NCBI RefSeq assembly: GCF_003611035.1
Contig: NZ_CP030033.1
Location: forward strand, 1,922,001-1,986,000
Length of the DNA stretch: 64,000 nucleotides
DNA from: Cryobacterium soli
GTDB taxonomy: Bacteria > Actinomycetota > Actinomycetes > Actinomycetales > Microbacteriaceae
Direction: 5' to 3'
Positions 53,273 through 61,175 of this stretch are shown here, one piece after another. The notes below the pieces were generated by a model. The model did not search any database and was not told the origin of the DNA. It saw only the letters and a list, made by a program, of their open reading frames with translations. The translations under genes were made by a program, and so were the position numbers. How positions within the stretch are numbered: position 1 is the first letter of the stretch; every line of letters begins with the position of its first letter.

Positions 53273-54807
53273 GCTGCGCTCCGGGCGGTCAGGCGCACGA
53301 TCGACCAGGACAGCGCGGGCAGCACGACCGTGGCCAGCTCGCCGTCGTCGGAGAGCGTCACATCCGTCAGGGGCACCGGTTGCACCGTGTCCTGGTGGTC
53401 CACGGCGTTGGTGCTGAACCGGTCACCGCCCTCGGGCGCGAACAGGCTCTCGGCCGAGAGCACCGATCCGGCGGGGGCGCCGGCCAGGTCCACCTCGAGG
53501 GTGAGCGGGTCGGTGGCGGACCGGTTGACCAGGAACAACACGATCTCCTCGTTGGTGGCGGTCACCGCAGCATCCACCAGGTCGACGGTGCCGTACTGGG
53601 CGCTCTCGTAGCTGTCGGAGTGGATCGTGACGGCCAGCACGTCGCCCCGCGCGGCGGCGGCGGTGCGGGCGAAGGGGAAGAAGGTGGTCTGCCGCCAGGC
53701 CGGACCGTTCGGCTCGGAGCGGATGGGCGCGATCACGTTCACGAGCTGGGCGAGGTTCGCCATCGAGACGCGGTCGCTGTTGCGCAGCAGCGAGATGAGC
53801 AGCGAGCCCACCACCACGGCGTCGCTGACGTTGTACTCGTCTTCGATCAGGCGCGGATGCGTGTTCCACTCGCCGCTGAACAGGGGTTCCTTGTCGACCT
53901 CGTTGAACCGGGTCTGGTACCAGACGTTCCATTCGTCGACGCTGATGCCGATGAACCGGTCGATGCCCTGGCTCACGGCCACCTCGTCGATGACCGTGGC
54001 GACGTCGCCGATGAACCGGTCAAGGCCCACGCCAGAGGCGAGGAAGCTGCCCAGGTCGCCGGGCTTCTCTTCGTAGTACGCGTGCAGCGAGATGTGGTCG
54101 ACAAGCTCAATGGTGTGCTCGAGCACGGTGCGTTCCCAGTTGCCGAAGGTGGGCATCTCGGCGTTGGAGCTGCCGGCCACGACGAGCTCGATGGTGGGGT
54201 CGACCCACTTCATCACCCGGGCGGTCTCGGCGGCGAGCCGGCCGTACTCCTCGGCCGTCTTGTGGCCGATCTGCCAGGGCCCGTCCATCTCGTTGCCCAG
54301 GCACCAGACGCGGATGCCGAACGGCTCGGTCTGCCCGTTGGCCCGGCGCTGGTCGCTGAGCGCGGTGCCGGCCGGATGATTGCTGTATTCGAGCAGGGCA
54401 GCGGCATCCATGATGCCCCGCGTGCCCAGGTTGACGGCCTGCATGATCTCGACGCCGGCGGCGGCGGCCCAGCCGGCGAACTCGTGCAGGCCCACCTCGT
54501 TGGTCTCCACGGAGTGCCAGGCCACGTCGAGCCGGGTGGGGCGTTCGGCGCGCGGGCCGACGCTGTCTTCCCAGCGGAAGCCGGAGACGAAGTTGCCGCC
54601 CGGGTAGCGGATCAGGCTGGGGTTGAGCTCGCGTACGAGGTCGAGCACGTCCTGGCGGAAGCCATCCGCGCCGGCGGTGGGGTGACCGGGTTCGTAGATC
54701 CCGGTGTACACGGCGCGGCCCATGTGCTCGACAAACGAGCCGAAGAGCTGGGGCGAGACTGGGGCGACCACGTCGTCGCGGGAGATGCTGAGCCGGGCGT
54801 GCAACAC
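53269..54807 (-). CDS. GH51 alpha-L-arabinofuranosidase
   Basis: The 512-aa enzyme matches intracellular GH51 arabinofuranosidases: QLFGSFVEHMGRAVYTGIYE (20-39), RYPGGNFVSGFRWED, acid/base Glu173 in LGNEMDGPWQIG and nucleophile Glu292 in SVDEWNVWYQ. It removes arabinofuranose side chains from arabinan or arabinogalactan oligosaccharides. It is the first of three glycosidase genes after the transporter, with a stable stem-loop between it and the binding protein gene. The GGAGGAATCCTC before the ATG region contains a good ribosome binding site. Confidence 0.95.
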   Translation of the reverse strand: MLHARLSISRDDVVAPVSPQLFGSFVEHMGRAVYTGIYEPGHPTAGADGFRQDVLDLVRELNPSLIRYPGGNFVSGFRWEDSVGPRAERPTRLDVAWHSVETNEVGLHEFAGWAAAAGVEIMQAVNLGTRGIMDAAALLEYSNHPAGTALSDQRRANGQTEPFGIRVWCLGNEMDGPWQIGHKTAEEYGRLAAETARVMKWVDPTIELVVAGSSNAEMPTFGNWERTVLEHTIELVDHISLHAYYEEKPGDLGSFLASGVGLDRFIGDVATVIDEVAVSQGIDRFIGISVDEWNVWYQTRFNEVDKEPLFSGEWNTHPRLIEDEYNVSDAVVVGSLLISLLRNSDRVSMANLAQLVNVIAPIRSEPNGPAWRQTTFFPFARTAAAARGDVLAVTIHSDSYESAQYGTVDLVDAAVTATNEEIVLFLVNRSATDPLTLEVDLAGAPAGSVLSAESLFAPEGGDRFSTNAVDHQDTVQPVPLTDVTLSDDGELATVVLPALSWSIVRLTARSAA

Positions 54808-54840
54808 GGGAGGAATCCTCTTTAAGTAGATAGGTACAGC

Positions 54841-54872
54841 AGGAGGGTGGGTCTGCCTAGACCCACCCTCCT
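54841..54872. terminator. Perfect 14-bp intercistronic stem-loop
   Basis: AGGAGGGTGGGTCT (54841-54854) pairs perfectly with AGACCCACCCTCCT (54859-54872) around GCCT. It lies between the binding protein stop (54892) and the GH51 start (54807). No T run follows, so it more likely protects the 3' end of the binding-protein mRNA and dampens downstream expression than stops all transcription. Confidence 0.8.
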
Positions 54873-54891
54873 CAGATGGTGGTGCGGATGC

Positions 54892-56241
54892 TTACTTCTC
54901 GGTGACGGTGAAGCCCTGCTCGTTGCCGTAGCTGGCGGTGGCCTTCTGCCACGCGGTCAGGCCCTCGTTGATGTCGCCCTTGTTGGCGTACGCCTGGCCG
55001 ACGGTGTCGGAGAAGATGCTGTTCGAGTAGACCTGGAACGGGAGGTAGCTCCAGCCGGGAACGACGTCCTTGGCCGACTGCACGAGCACCTCGTTGATCT
55101 TCTGGCCGCCGAAGTACTCGCTCTCGTAGCCGAGGAACTCATCGGAGTCGAGGTCGGCGACGGTGGACGGGAAGCCGCCGGCGTCGATCGAGATCTGGGT
55201 GCCTTCGCCCTCGTTCATGTACTGCAGGAAGCCGGCAGCGACGAGCTTGTTCTTGCTCTGCTTGAGGATGGCGTCGCCACCACCACCGTTCTCGGCGCTG
55301 GCGGTGTCGCCGGCCGTGTAGGTGGGGAGCGGGGCTACGCGCCAGTCACCGGAGGCTTCCGGTACGCCGGACTCCAGGTTGCCGGGCATCCAGGCGCCGA
55401 TGTTGAGGGTGGCGATGGTGCCGTCGCCCAGGCCCTTGTACCACTCGTCGCTCCAGCTCGGGGTGGGAGCGAGGAGGTCGTTGTCGAGCAGCTGGTTCCA
55501 GGTGTCGGCGAACTTCTTCGAGCCCTCGTCCTGCAGGTTCAGGGTGACGTCGGTCGAGTCCTTGGTGGTGTACGGCTGGCCGCCGGCCTGCCAGATCATG
55601 CTGGTGGTGAAGCCCGCGTCGCCGGTGTCGTTGGTGATGTAGGCGTTCGGGTTGGCGGCGTGCAGCTTCTCGGCGGCGGCGATGTACTCGTCCCAGGTGG
55701 TGGGCACCTCGATGCCGTACTGGTCGAAGACGGCCTTGTTGTAGAACATGGCCATGGGGCCGGAGTCCTGCGGCAGGGCGTAGATGCCGTCGCCCAGGTT
55801 GACGGAACCCCAGGTGCTGTCGGTGTAATCGGAGGCGTACTGGTCGAAGCCGAAGTCGGTGAGGTCGGCGAGCGCGTCGGAGAGCGCGAACTGCGGCAGG
55901 GCGTAGTACTCGATCTGGGCGATGTCCGGCGCGCCGGAGCCTGCCTTGATCGCGTTCTGCAGCTTGATGTACTGGTCGTTGCCCGTTCCGGCGTTGACGA
56001 CCTTGACGGTCACGTTCGGGTTTTCCTTCTCGAACGCCTTGGCGATGTCTTCCACCGCAGGGGCCCAGGCCCAGACGGTGATGGTCGACTTCTCCTTGAG
56101 CGCCGCGGCGATGTCGTCGGCGTTGCCGGTCTCGGCCGAGCCGCCGCCGGCCGCGGAGCACGCGGCGAGGGACAGGCTGAGGGCGAGGCCGGTGGCCACG
56201 GCGACCGCGGTGCGGCGCAGGGTGCTGTGTGTTGCTTTCAT
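54892..56241 (-). CDS. Sugar ABC transporter binding lipoprotein
   Basis: The 449-aa protein has a signal peptide with lipobox LSLAAC (Cys28) and a mature cluster-1 (family 1) solute-binding domain including ITVWAWAPAVEDIAKAFEKE and QDSGPMAMFYNKAVFDQYG. It should capture galacto- or arabino-oligosaccharides outside the cell for the two permeases. It is encoded after the permeases, not before them as is usual, and is preceded by a 120-bp C-rich leader. AAGGAAG precedes the ATG. The neighbouring hydrolases point to arabinogalactan- or galactan-derived ligands; this is inference. Confidence 0.92.
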   Translation of the reverse strand: MKATHSTLRRTAVAVATGLALSLSLAACSAAGGGSAETGNADDIAAALKEKSTITVWAWAPAVEDIAKAFEKENPNVTVKVVNAGTGNDQYIKLQNAIKAGSGAPDIAQIEYYALPQFALSDALADLTDFGFDQYASDYTDSTWGSVNLGDGIYALPQDSGPMAMFYNKAVFDQYGIEVPTTWDEYIAAAEKLHAANPNAYITNDTGDAGFTTSMIWQAGGQPYTTKDSTDVTLNLQDEGSKKFADTWNQLLDNDLLAPTPSWSDEWYKGLGDGTIATLNIGAWMPGNLESGVPEASGDWRVAPLPTYTAGDTASAENGGGGDAILKQSKNKLVAAGFLQYMNEGEGTQISIDAGGFPSTVADLDSDEFLGYESEYFGGQKINEVLVQSAKDVVPGWSYLPFQVYSNSIFSDTVGQAYANKGDINEGLTAWQKATASYGNEQGFTVTEK

Positions 56242-56361
56242 GGGATGCCTTTCACTTCCTTGTAAATGGATGTTCGGTGATGCAGTAGGGATGGTGCGGG
56301 TGGTGGTGCAGGTCGTGCGGGTCGTGCGGGTAAGCGGTGATGCGGTCGGAGAGGTCTGGGG
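56242..56361 (-). promoter_or_regulatory. C-rich, G-poor leader before the binding protein gene
   Basis: On the transcribed strand this spacer is a run of C-rich, G-poor sequence with a 9-bp imperfect tandem repeat (CCGCACGAC) around 56291-56331. Such unstructured C-rich RNA fits a Rho utilisation site or a protein-binding leader. It may set the ratio of permease to binding protein. This is a reading of base composition, not a motif match. Confidence 0.4.
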
Positions 56362-57309
56362 CTACGCCTTGACGCTGCCGGACGCGAGTCCGGACTGCCA
56401 GTAGCGCTGCAGGAAGAGGAACGCCACGATGATCGGCACGATCGTGAGCAGCGAGCCGGTGATGACGAGGTTGTAGATGACGTCGCCGCCCACGGTCTGG
56501 GCCTGCGCGCTCCACTGCTTGAGCCCCACGGTCAGCGGGTACCAGGTGGGTTCGCTGAGCATGATCAGCGGCAGGAAGTAGTTGTTCCAGGTGGCCACGA
56601 GCGTGAACAGCAGCACGGTCACCAGGCCGGGGGCCAACAGCTTGAGCGAGATGGTGAAGAACGTGCGGAACTCGCCCGCGCCATCCATTCGGGCGGCTTC
56701 GAGGACCTCGGTGGGCACGGCGTCCAACGCGTAGGTCCAGATCAGGTAGAGACCGAACGGGCTGATCAGCGAGGGCAGGATGACCGCCCACGGGGTGTTC
56801 GTGAGGCCCATCTGGCTGAACATGAGGAAGGTCGGCACCGCGAGGGCCGTGCCGGGGATGGCGACGGCGCCGAGGACGACCGCGAAGACGGCCTTCTTGC
56901 CGGGGAAGTTGAACTTGGCCAGGCCGTAACCGCCGAGGGCTGCGAGGAAGGTGGCGCCGCCGGCGCCGACCACGACGTAGAGCAGCGTGTTGCCGAACCA
57001 GCGCACGAAGACGCCGTCGTTGTAGGTGACGGTGGCGACGATGTTGTCCCACAGTGCGTTCGGGCCGGAGAACCAGAGGCCGAACGAGTTGAGCAGCTCG
57101 GCCTGGGTCTTGGTGGAGTTCACGAACAGCCAGAACAGCGGCAGCAGGCTGTAGATGAGCAGCGCGCCCATGATCACCGTGAGCAGGATCGACTTCTTGG
57201 TGTGCAGGCCCTGGTTGGACTTGCCGGCCTTCTTCTCGCTCGTGTAGCGCGACATCCGCGGGGCTTTCGCCTTGTCGGCGGGTGCGTGGGTCTGGTCAGT
57301 CGTCGACAT
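56362..57309 (-). CDS. Sugar ABC transporter permease (MalG type)
   Basis: The 315-aa protein has six membrane helices and the EAA loop EAARMDGAGEFRTFFTISLK with Gly at the expected place, which contacts the ATPase. The N-terminal 40 residues are polar and Lys-rich, as in many actinobacterial MalG-like proteins. Only one base separates it from the upstream permease stop. Its ATPase is not encoded here; actinobacteria commonly use a shared MsiK-type ATPase for several such importers. Confidence 0.93.
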   Translation of the reverse strand: MSTTDQTHAPADKAKAPRMSRYTSEKKAGKSNQGLHTKKSILLTVIMGALLIYSLLPLFWLFVNSTKTQAELLNSFGLWFSGPNALWDNIVATVTYNDGVFVRWFGNTLLYVVVGAGGATFLAALGGYGLAKFNFPGKKAVFAVVLGAVAIPGTALAVPTFLMFSQMGLTNTPWAVILPSLISPFGLYLIWTYALDAVPTEVLEAARMDGAGEFRTFFTISLKLLAPGLVTVLLFTLVATWNNYFLPLIMLSEPTWYPLTVGLKQWSAQAQTVGGDVIYNLVITGSLLTIVPIIVAFLFLQRYWQSGLASGSVKA

Positions 57310-57310
57310 C

Positions 57311-58240
57311 TCAGGCCTCCTTCCTGGAACCGGAGTTCTGCACGATGTAGGCGATGACGGCGGTGATGAGGCCGACGATGATCGCGATGGTTGCCGAGTA
57401 GTTGTACTGCTGGCCGGAGAACGACAGGTTGTACGCGTACATGTTCGGTGAGAAGTAGGTGGAGATGGTGTTGGGGGCGAGCGACTGCAGGATGCTCGGC
57501 TCGTTGAAGAGCTGGAAGCTGCCGATGACCGAGAAGATGCCGCCGATCACGATCGCGGGGCGCAGGGCCGGCATCTTGATGCTGCGGATGATGCGGAACG
57601 CGTTGGCGCCGTCGAGCGAGGCGGCCTCGTAGAGGTCGGTGGGGATCACCCGGAGGGCCGCATAGAACAGGATCATGTTGTAGCCGATGAACTCCCACGT
57701 GACGATGTTGCCGATCGACGCGAGCACCCAGCTGCTGGACAGCGGGTCGGGGATGGAGAGGCTGAAGAAGTCGTTGAGGTTGCCGACCAGGCCGAACTTG
57801 GTGCCGTACATGAAGCCCCACATGAGCGTGGCGACCACGGCGGGAACCGCGTAGGGCAGGAAGATCGCGATGCGGAAGAAGCTGGACAGGTGCAGTCGGG
57901 CGCTGTCGATGGCGAGGGCGGCGAACAGGGCGATGCCGAGCATGATCGGCACCTGCACGACGAAGAACAGGGTGACCCGGCCCATCGACTCCCAGAACTT
58001 GGGATCGGAGAGAGCCTGAGCGTAGTTCTCGAAGCCGACGAAGGAGTTGCCGCCGACGAGCTGGTCCTTAAAGAAGCTGAGGTAGATCGAGTAGAGCACC
58101 GGGGCGATGAGCACCAGGGCGAAGACGATCATGAACGGGCCGATGAACTTCCAGCCGGTCCAGTCGCGCTTCTGCACGTGCTGCTTGCGGGGACTCTGAA
58201 GTGTCTGGCCACTAGGGGGGAGTGTTGACAGCGTCGTCAT
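57311..58240 (-). CDS. Sugar ABC transporter permease (MalF type)
   Basis: The 309-aa protein has six membrane helices and the EAA loop EAASLDGANAFRIIRSIKMP. It forms the translocation pore together with the MalG-type protein. It is the first gene of the operon; the two LacI-type operators lie 50-105 bp upstream of its start and should repress it. The N-terminus is short, as in LacF/MsmF-like permeases. Confidence 0.93.
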   Translation of the reverse strand: MTTLSTLPPSGQTLQSPRKQHVQKRDWTGWKFIGPFMIVFALVLIAPVLYSIYLSFFKDQLVGGNSFVGFENYAQALSDPKFWESMGRVTLFFVVQVPIMLGIALFAALAIDSARLHLSSFFRIAIFLPYAVPAVVATLMWGFMYGTKFGLVGNLNDFFSLSIPDPLSSSWVLASIGNIVTWEFIGYNMILFYAALRVIPTDLYEAASLDGANAFRIIRSIKMPALRPAIVIGGIFSVIGSFQLFNEPSILQSLAPNTISTYFSPNMYAYNLSFSGQQYNYSATIAIIVGLITAVIAYIVQNSGSRKEA

Positions 58241-58292
58241 GCCTGTTTCTCTGACTCGGGAGGTGGTGCGGTGGATGGTGAATCTCGGGAAT

Positions 58293-58310
58293 CATGTTTA
58301 CGTAAACATG
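58293..58310. promoter_or_regulatory. LacI-type operator 1
   Basis: CATGTTTACGTAAACATG is a perfect 18-bp palindrome with the central CG typical of LacI/GalR-family sites. It lies 53 bp upstream of the permease start. A second copy is centred 35 bp away. Confidence 0.9.
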
Positions 58311-58327
58311 ATGTGTAAGCACGCTAG

Positions 58328-58344
58328 CATGTTTACGTAAACAT
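58328..58344. promoter_or_regulatory. LacI-type operator 2
   Basis: ATGTTTACGTAAACAT (58329-58344) repeats the core of operator 1 exactly. It lies 32 bp before the GTG of the LacI-type gene, so the repressor should control both its own gene and the permease operon. Confidence 0.9.
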
Positions 58345-58375
58345 ACGGAACTTTTTCCGGGACTCTGGAGAGCAC

Positions 58376-59452
58376 GTGGCAACGATCCGCCCCACCGACG
58401 GCACGGGATCCGACGACGCGCGCCCGGCATCGTCCGCGCGGCCGGGGCGGCTGCCCTCGATGGCGGATGTGGCCGCGCTGGCCGGTGTCTCCTCCCAGAC
58501 CGTCTCCCGGGTGGTCAACGCCCGCAGCAACGTCGAGGCCGACACCCGGGACCGGGTGCTCGCGGCGATGGAAGAGATCGGCTACCGGCCCAACAGCGCC
58601 GCCCGCGCGCTCAAATCGGGCAAGTTCAGCACCATCGGCGTGATCATGTTCACCCTCTCGAGCTTCGGCAACATGCGCACGCTCGACGCCGTCGCCACGG
58701 CCGCCGCGCAGGCCGGCTACTCGATCACCCTCATCCCCGTGGCACTGCCCACCCAGGGCGCGGTCGCCGGCGCGGTCAACCGGCTCGCCGAGCAGGCCGT
58801 CGACGGCATCGTGATCATCATGGAAGCGCACATCCTGGACCGCATCGACGTCACCGTGCCCACCGGGCTGCCGGTCGTGATCGTCGACTCCGATGCGGGC
58901 GAGCGCTACACCGTGGTCGACACCGACCAGACCGAGGGTGCCCGGCTGGCCACCCAGCACCTGCTCGACCTCGGGCACAAGACGGTCTGGCACATCGCCG
59001 GACCCGAGTCGTCCTTCTCGGCCGGGCGCCGCACGGCATCCTGGCGCGCCACGCTCAAGGCGGCGGGCGCCCCGGTGCCGCCCGTGCTCGAGGGCGACTG
59101 GAACGCCGAGAGTGGCTACCGGCACGGCGTCACCCTCGCCGCCGACCCATCGGTCACCGCGATCTTCGCCTCGAACGACCAGATGGCCCTCGGTGTCATG
59201 CGCGCCATGCACGAGGCCGGGCGCTCGGTGCCGGCCGAGGTGAGCGTGGTCGGCTTCGACGACATGCGCGAGGCGGATGCCTTCTGGCCGCCGCTGACCA
59301 CCGTGCACCAGGACTTCGGCCAGGTGGGGCGGCTCTGCATCGAGAAGCTGCTGCGCCAGATCGACTCCCCCGCCGCCGTGGGCCCAGGCACGACCATCGT
59401 GCCCACCCACCTCGTGCTGCGCGCCAGCACGGCCCCGCCGCCCGCGCCCTGA
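58376..59452 (+). CDS. LacI-family transcriptional repressor
   Basis: The 358-aa protein starts at a GTG. After a poorly conserved 28-residue extension comes the helix-turn-helix SMADVAALAGVSSQTVSRVV, then a hinge NARSNVEADTRDRVLAAM and a periplasmic-binding-protein-like sensor domain with ILDRIDVTVPTGLPVVIVDS, and FASNDQMALGVMRAMHEAG. It should bind the two palindromes upstream and release them on binding a sugar from arabinogalactan/galactan breakdown. It is transcribed away from the permease operon. Confidence 0.94.
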   Translation: MATIRPTDGTGSDDARPASSARPGRLPSMADVAALAGVSSQTVSRVVNARSNVEADTRDRVLAAMEEIGYRPNSAARALKSGKFSTIGVIMFTLSSFGNMRTLDAVATAAAQAGYSITLIPVALPTQGAVAGAVNRLAEQAVDGIVIIMEAHILDRIDVTVPTGLPVVIVDSDAGERYTVVDTDQTEGARLATQHLLDLGHKTVWHIAGPESSFSAGRRTASWRATLKAAGAPVPPVLEGDWNAESGYRHGVTLAADPSVTAIFASNDQMALGVMRAMHEAGRSVPAEVSVVGFDDMREADAFWPPLTTVHQDFGQVGRLCIEKLLRQIDSPAAVGPGTTIVPTHLVLRASTAPPPAP

Positions 59453-59487
59453 CCGACGACCCCGGCACCCCGGCCGCCCGCCCGCGA

Positions 59488-59507
59488 AAGCGGCCATGGG
59501 GCCGCTT
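59488..59507. terminator. Short stem-loop between convergent genes
   Basis: AAGCGGCC and GGCCGCTT form an 8-bp perfect stem around ATGG, 36 bp after the LacI stop and 53 bp from the end of the CinA-like gene. It could serve as a terminator for both, although no T run is present. Confidence 0.5.
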
Positions 59508-59559
59508 CAGCCCCGCGAAGCACCCCTGTGCCCGCTCTCGCTGACGTGGAACGCGGCGT

Positions 59560-60072
59560 CTAGTCCAAGAGAACGTTCTTGAGATGGGTCAGCGCCCGGA
59601 TGGTCGTGAGCGCGATGACCGTTTCCGGCGAGCCGCTGAACCGGTAGGAAAATGAGCGCACCCCACAGCGGGTACCGACGCTGATGAACACGGTGCCGGC
59701 CGGCTGCCCCTCTTCGGCTCCCGGTCCGCCGACACCTGTCACCGCCACGCTCGCATCCGCCCCGATACTTTCGAGCACGCCCTTGGCCATTTGCTCCGCG
59801 CATTCCGCGGACACCACCGGCCCCGGCTGCACGCCGAGCAGCCGGTACTTGGTGATCGGCTGGGAGGCGATGACGCCACCACCGAACCACGTCGAGGAGT
59901 CCGGCGCCCCACCGAGCGCCTGGGCGATCCGACCGGCGGTCAGGGACTCCGCGACCACGACCGTCATGCGGTCCGCCGAGGCCAACTGCCCGATCCGGCG
60001 GGCCAACTCGGCCATCTGGGCCTGTTGTTGCTCCGCGCCACTCGGCATGCTGGCTTGCAGAATGGATGTCAT
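59560..60072 (-). CDS. CinA C-terminal domain protein (nicotinamide-nucleotide amidohydrolase-like)
   Basis: The 170-aa protein contains VVVAESLTAGRIAQALGGAP, WFGGGVIAS and VTGVGGPGA, equivalent to the AES-x-TGG, GG-V-Y and GIAGPGGG motifs of CinA C-terminal/PncC domains that deamidate NMN. Some motif residues differ from the usual: Leu instead of Cys in AES-C-TGG and Ala-Gly instead of Gly-Gly. It has no N-terminal CinA domain. It is at the end of a region with a small ORF and YccF. Confidence 0.83.
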   Translation of the reverse strand: MTSILQASMPSGAEQQQAQMAELARRIGQLASADRMTVVVAESLTAGRIAQALGGAPDSSTWFGGGVIASQPITKYRLLGVQPGPVVSAECAEQMAKGVLESIGADASVAVTGVGGPGAEEGQPAGTVFISVGTRCGVRSFSYRFSGSPETVIALTTIRALTHLKNVLLD

Positions 60073-60303
60073 CTCGCGGCCGCGACGCTCGGCCCGCGCA
60101 CGAATGGTCTAGGCACTTGTCCTCCACACTGAGAAACGATCGAAGCCGCCCGAACTGCTCCGTACCTCTAAGACGGGTCGTGACCGGGTTTCGTCACGCC
60201 GGCATCCGTTGTCGACCCCGGGCGGTGCCTGAGCGCCCTGCACCGCTCCAGGGATTCGGTGCGGAGATACGGTCTTCCCTGCGCTTCATGCCAGCCGGCT
60301 GTA

Positions 60304-60426
60304 TCAGCCGGATGGGTTCTCGACGGGCTTGCCCTCAGGATCGGTTCCGGTCTCCGGGTCGACCTCGTCGGGCTTCACGGGCTCGGAACTCGGGGATGCC
60401 GGCGGAGTGCTGTTCTGACTGGTCAT
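60304..60426 (-). CDS. Small Pro/Glu-rich protein (40 aa)
   Basis: An ATG at 60426 is preceded by AGGAGGAAAC, the best Shine-Dalgarno sequence in the window. The 40 codons encode an acidic, Pro-rich peptide starting MTSQNSTPPASP and ending in PEGKPVENPSG, then TGA. It is probably disordered and cytoplasmic; no membrane helix or signal peptide. I know no function. It is an independent gene, with 231 bp before CinA and 151 bp after YccF. Confidence 0.7.
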   Translation of the reverse strand: MTSQNSTPPASPSSEPVKPDEVDPETGTDPEGKPVENPSG

Positions 60427-60577
60427 GTTTCCTCCTCGGGATGCCGACCGATCGGGAGCTGGACGTTGGCCGGTGCCGCCAGGGGCGGCTCTGATGCGAC
60501 AAGCGCGTTACTTGTCAGACGGAGTGAACCGCGGATGTGTCACGCTCTCGGACGACGAAAGTTCGGGGCGGAGGGGT

Positions 60578-60988
60578 TCACGCCTGGCGGGCGCGGGCCC
60601 GATCGAACTCGCCGGTGCCGACCGGCACGATCTCCTTGCCGAGCGGCGCGAGCGAGACCGGCACCAGCTTGAAGTCGGCGATGCCCATCGGGATGCCGAT
60701 GATCGTGACGCAGAGCGCGATGCCCGACACGATGTGCGCCAAGGCCAGCCACCAGCCGGCGAGGATCACCCAGATCACGTTGCCGAGGAACGAGAATGCC
60801 CCGCTCGTGGGCTTGGCGACAACGGTGCGACCGAAGGGCCAGAGGGCGTAGAGGCCGATGCGGAAGGACGCGATGCCCCACGGGATCGTGACGATCAGGA
60901 TGCACAACACGACGCCGGCGGCCAGGTAGCCCAGGAAGAGCCAGAAACCCGACAGCACGAGCCAAATGATGTTCAGAAGGGTGCGCAC
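60578..60988 (-). CDS. YccF family inner membrane protein
   Basis: From the GTG at 60988 the 136-aa protein reads VRTLLNIIWLVLSGFWLFLG and then two YccF repeats, including LNIIWLVLSGFW and GNVIWVILAGWW, with four membrane helices and the motifs IPWGIASFRIG and IPMGIADFKL. YccF is a conserved membrane protein with no assigned role. TATTAT (60995-61000 on the other strand) ends six bases before the GTG, so the mRNA may be leaderless. An earlier GTG at 61021 is possible. Confidence 0.88.
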   Translation of the reverse strand: MRTLLNIIWLVLSGFWLFLGYLAAGVVLCILIVTIPWGIASFRIGLYALWPFGRTVVAKPTSGAFSFLGNVIWVILAGWWLALAHIVSGIALCVTIIGIPMGIADFKLVPVSLAPLGKEIVPVGTGEFDRARARQA

Positions 60989-61030
60989 GCGAGAATAATA
61001 TCGCGGCCGGCGCGCACCCACTGCGGTCGA

Positions 61031-61085
61031 GACTGGCCCATTCTCGCTAGTGGCGAGCCCTCCCGCACTAGCAGAACTGGGCCAC
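61031..61085. repeat. TGACTGGCCC-type palindrome, first copy of second pair
   Basis: GACTGGCCCATTCTCGCTAG pairs imperfectly with CTAGCAGAACTGGGCCA. It belongs to the family at 44169-44301 and lies upstream of the YccF gene. Confidence 0.82.
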
Positions 61086-61104
61086 CCTCGGGAAGGATCC
61101 CCGT

Positions 61105-61160
61105 GGGTGGCCCAGATTTGCTAGTCGGAGCCCCGTCGCACTAGCGAAAACGGGCCACTC
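61105..61160. repeat. TGACTGGCCC-type palindrome, second copy of second pair
   Basis: GGTGGCCCAGATTTGCTAGT and ACTAGCGAAAACGGGCCACT form the arms, separated by a short loop. It ends 15 bp before the ackA stop codon. Like the pair at 44169-44301 it sits in tandem right after a stop codon of a minus-strand gene. Confidence 0.82.
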
Positions 61161-61175
61161 CAGGGGTGGTGAAGG

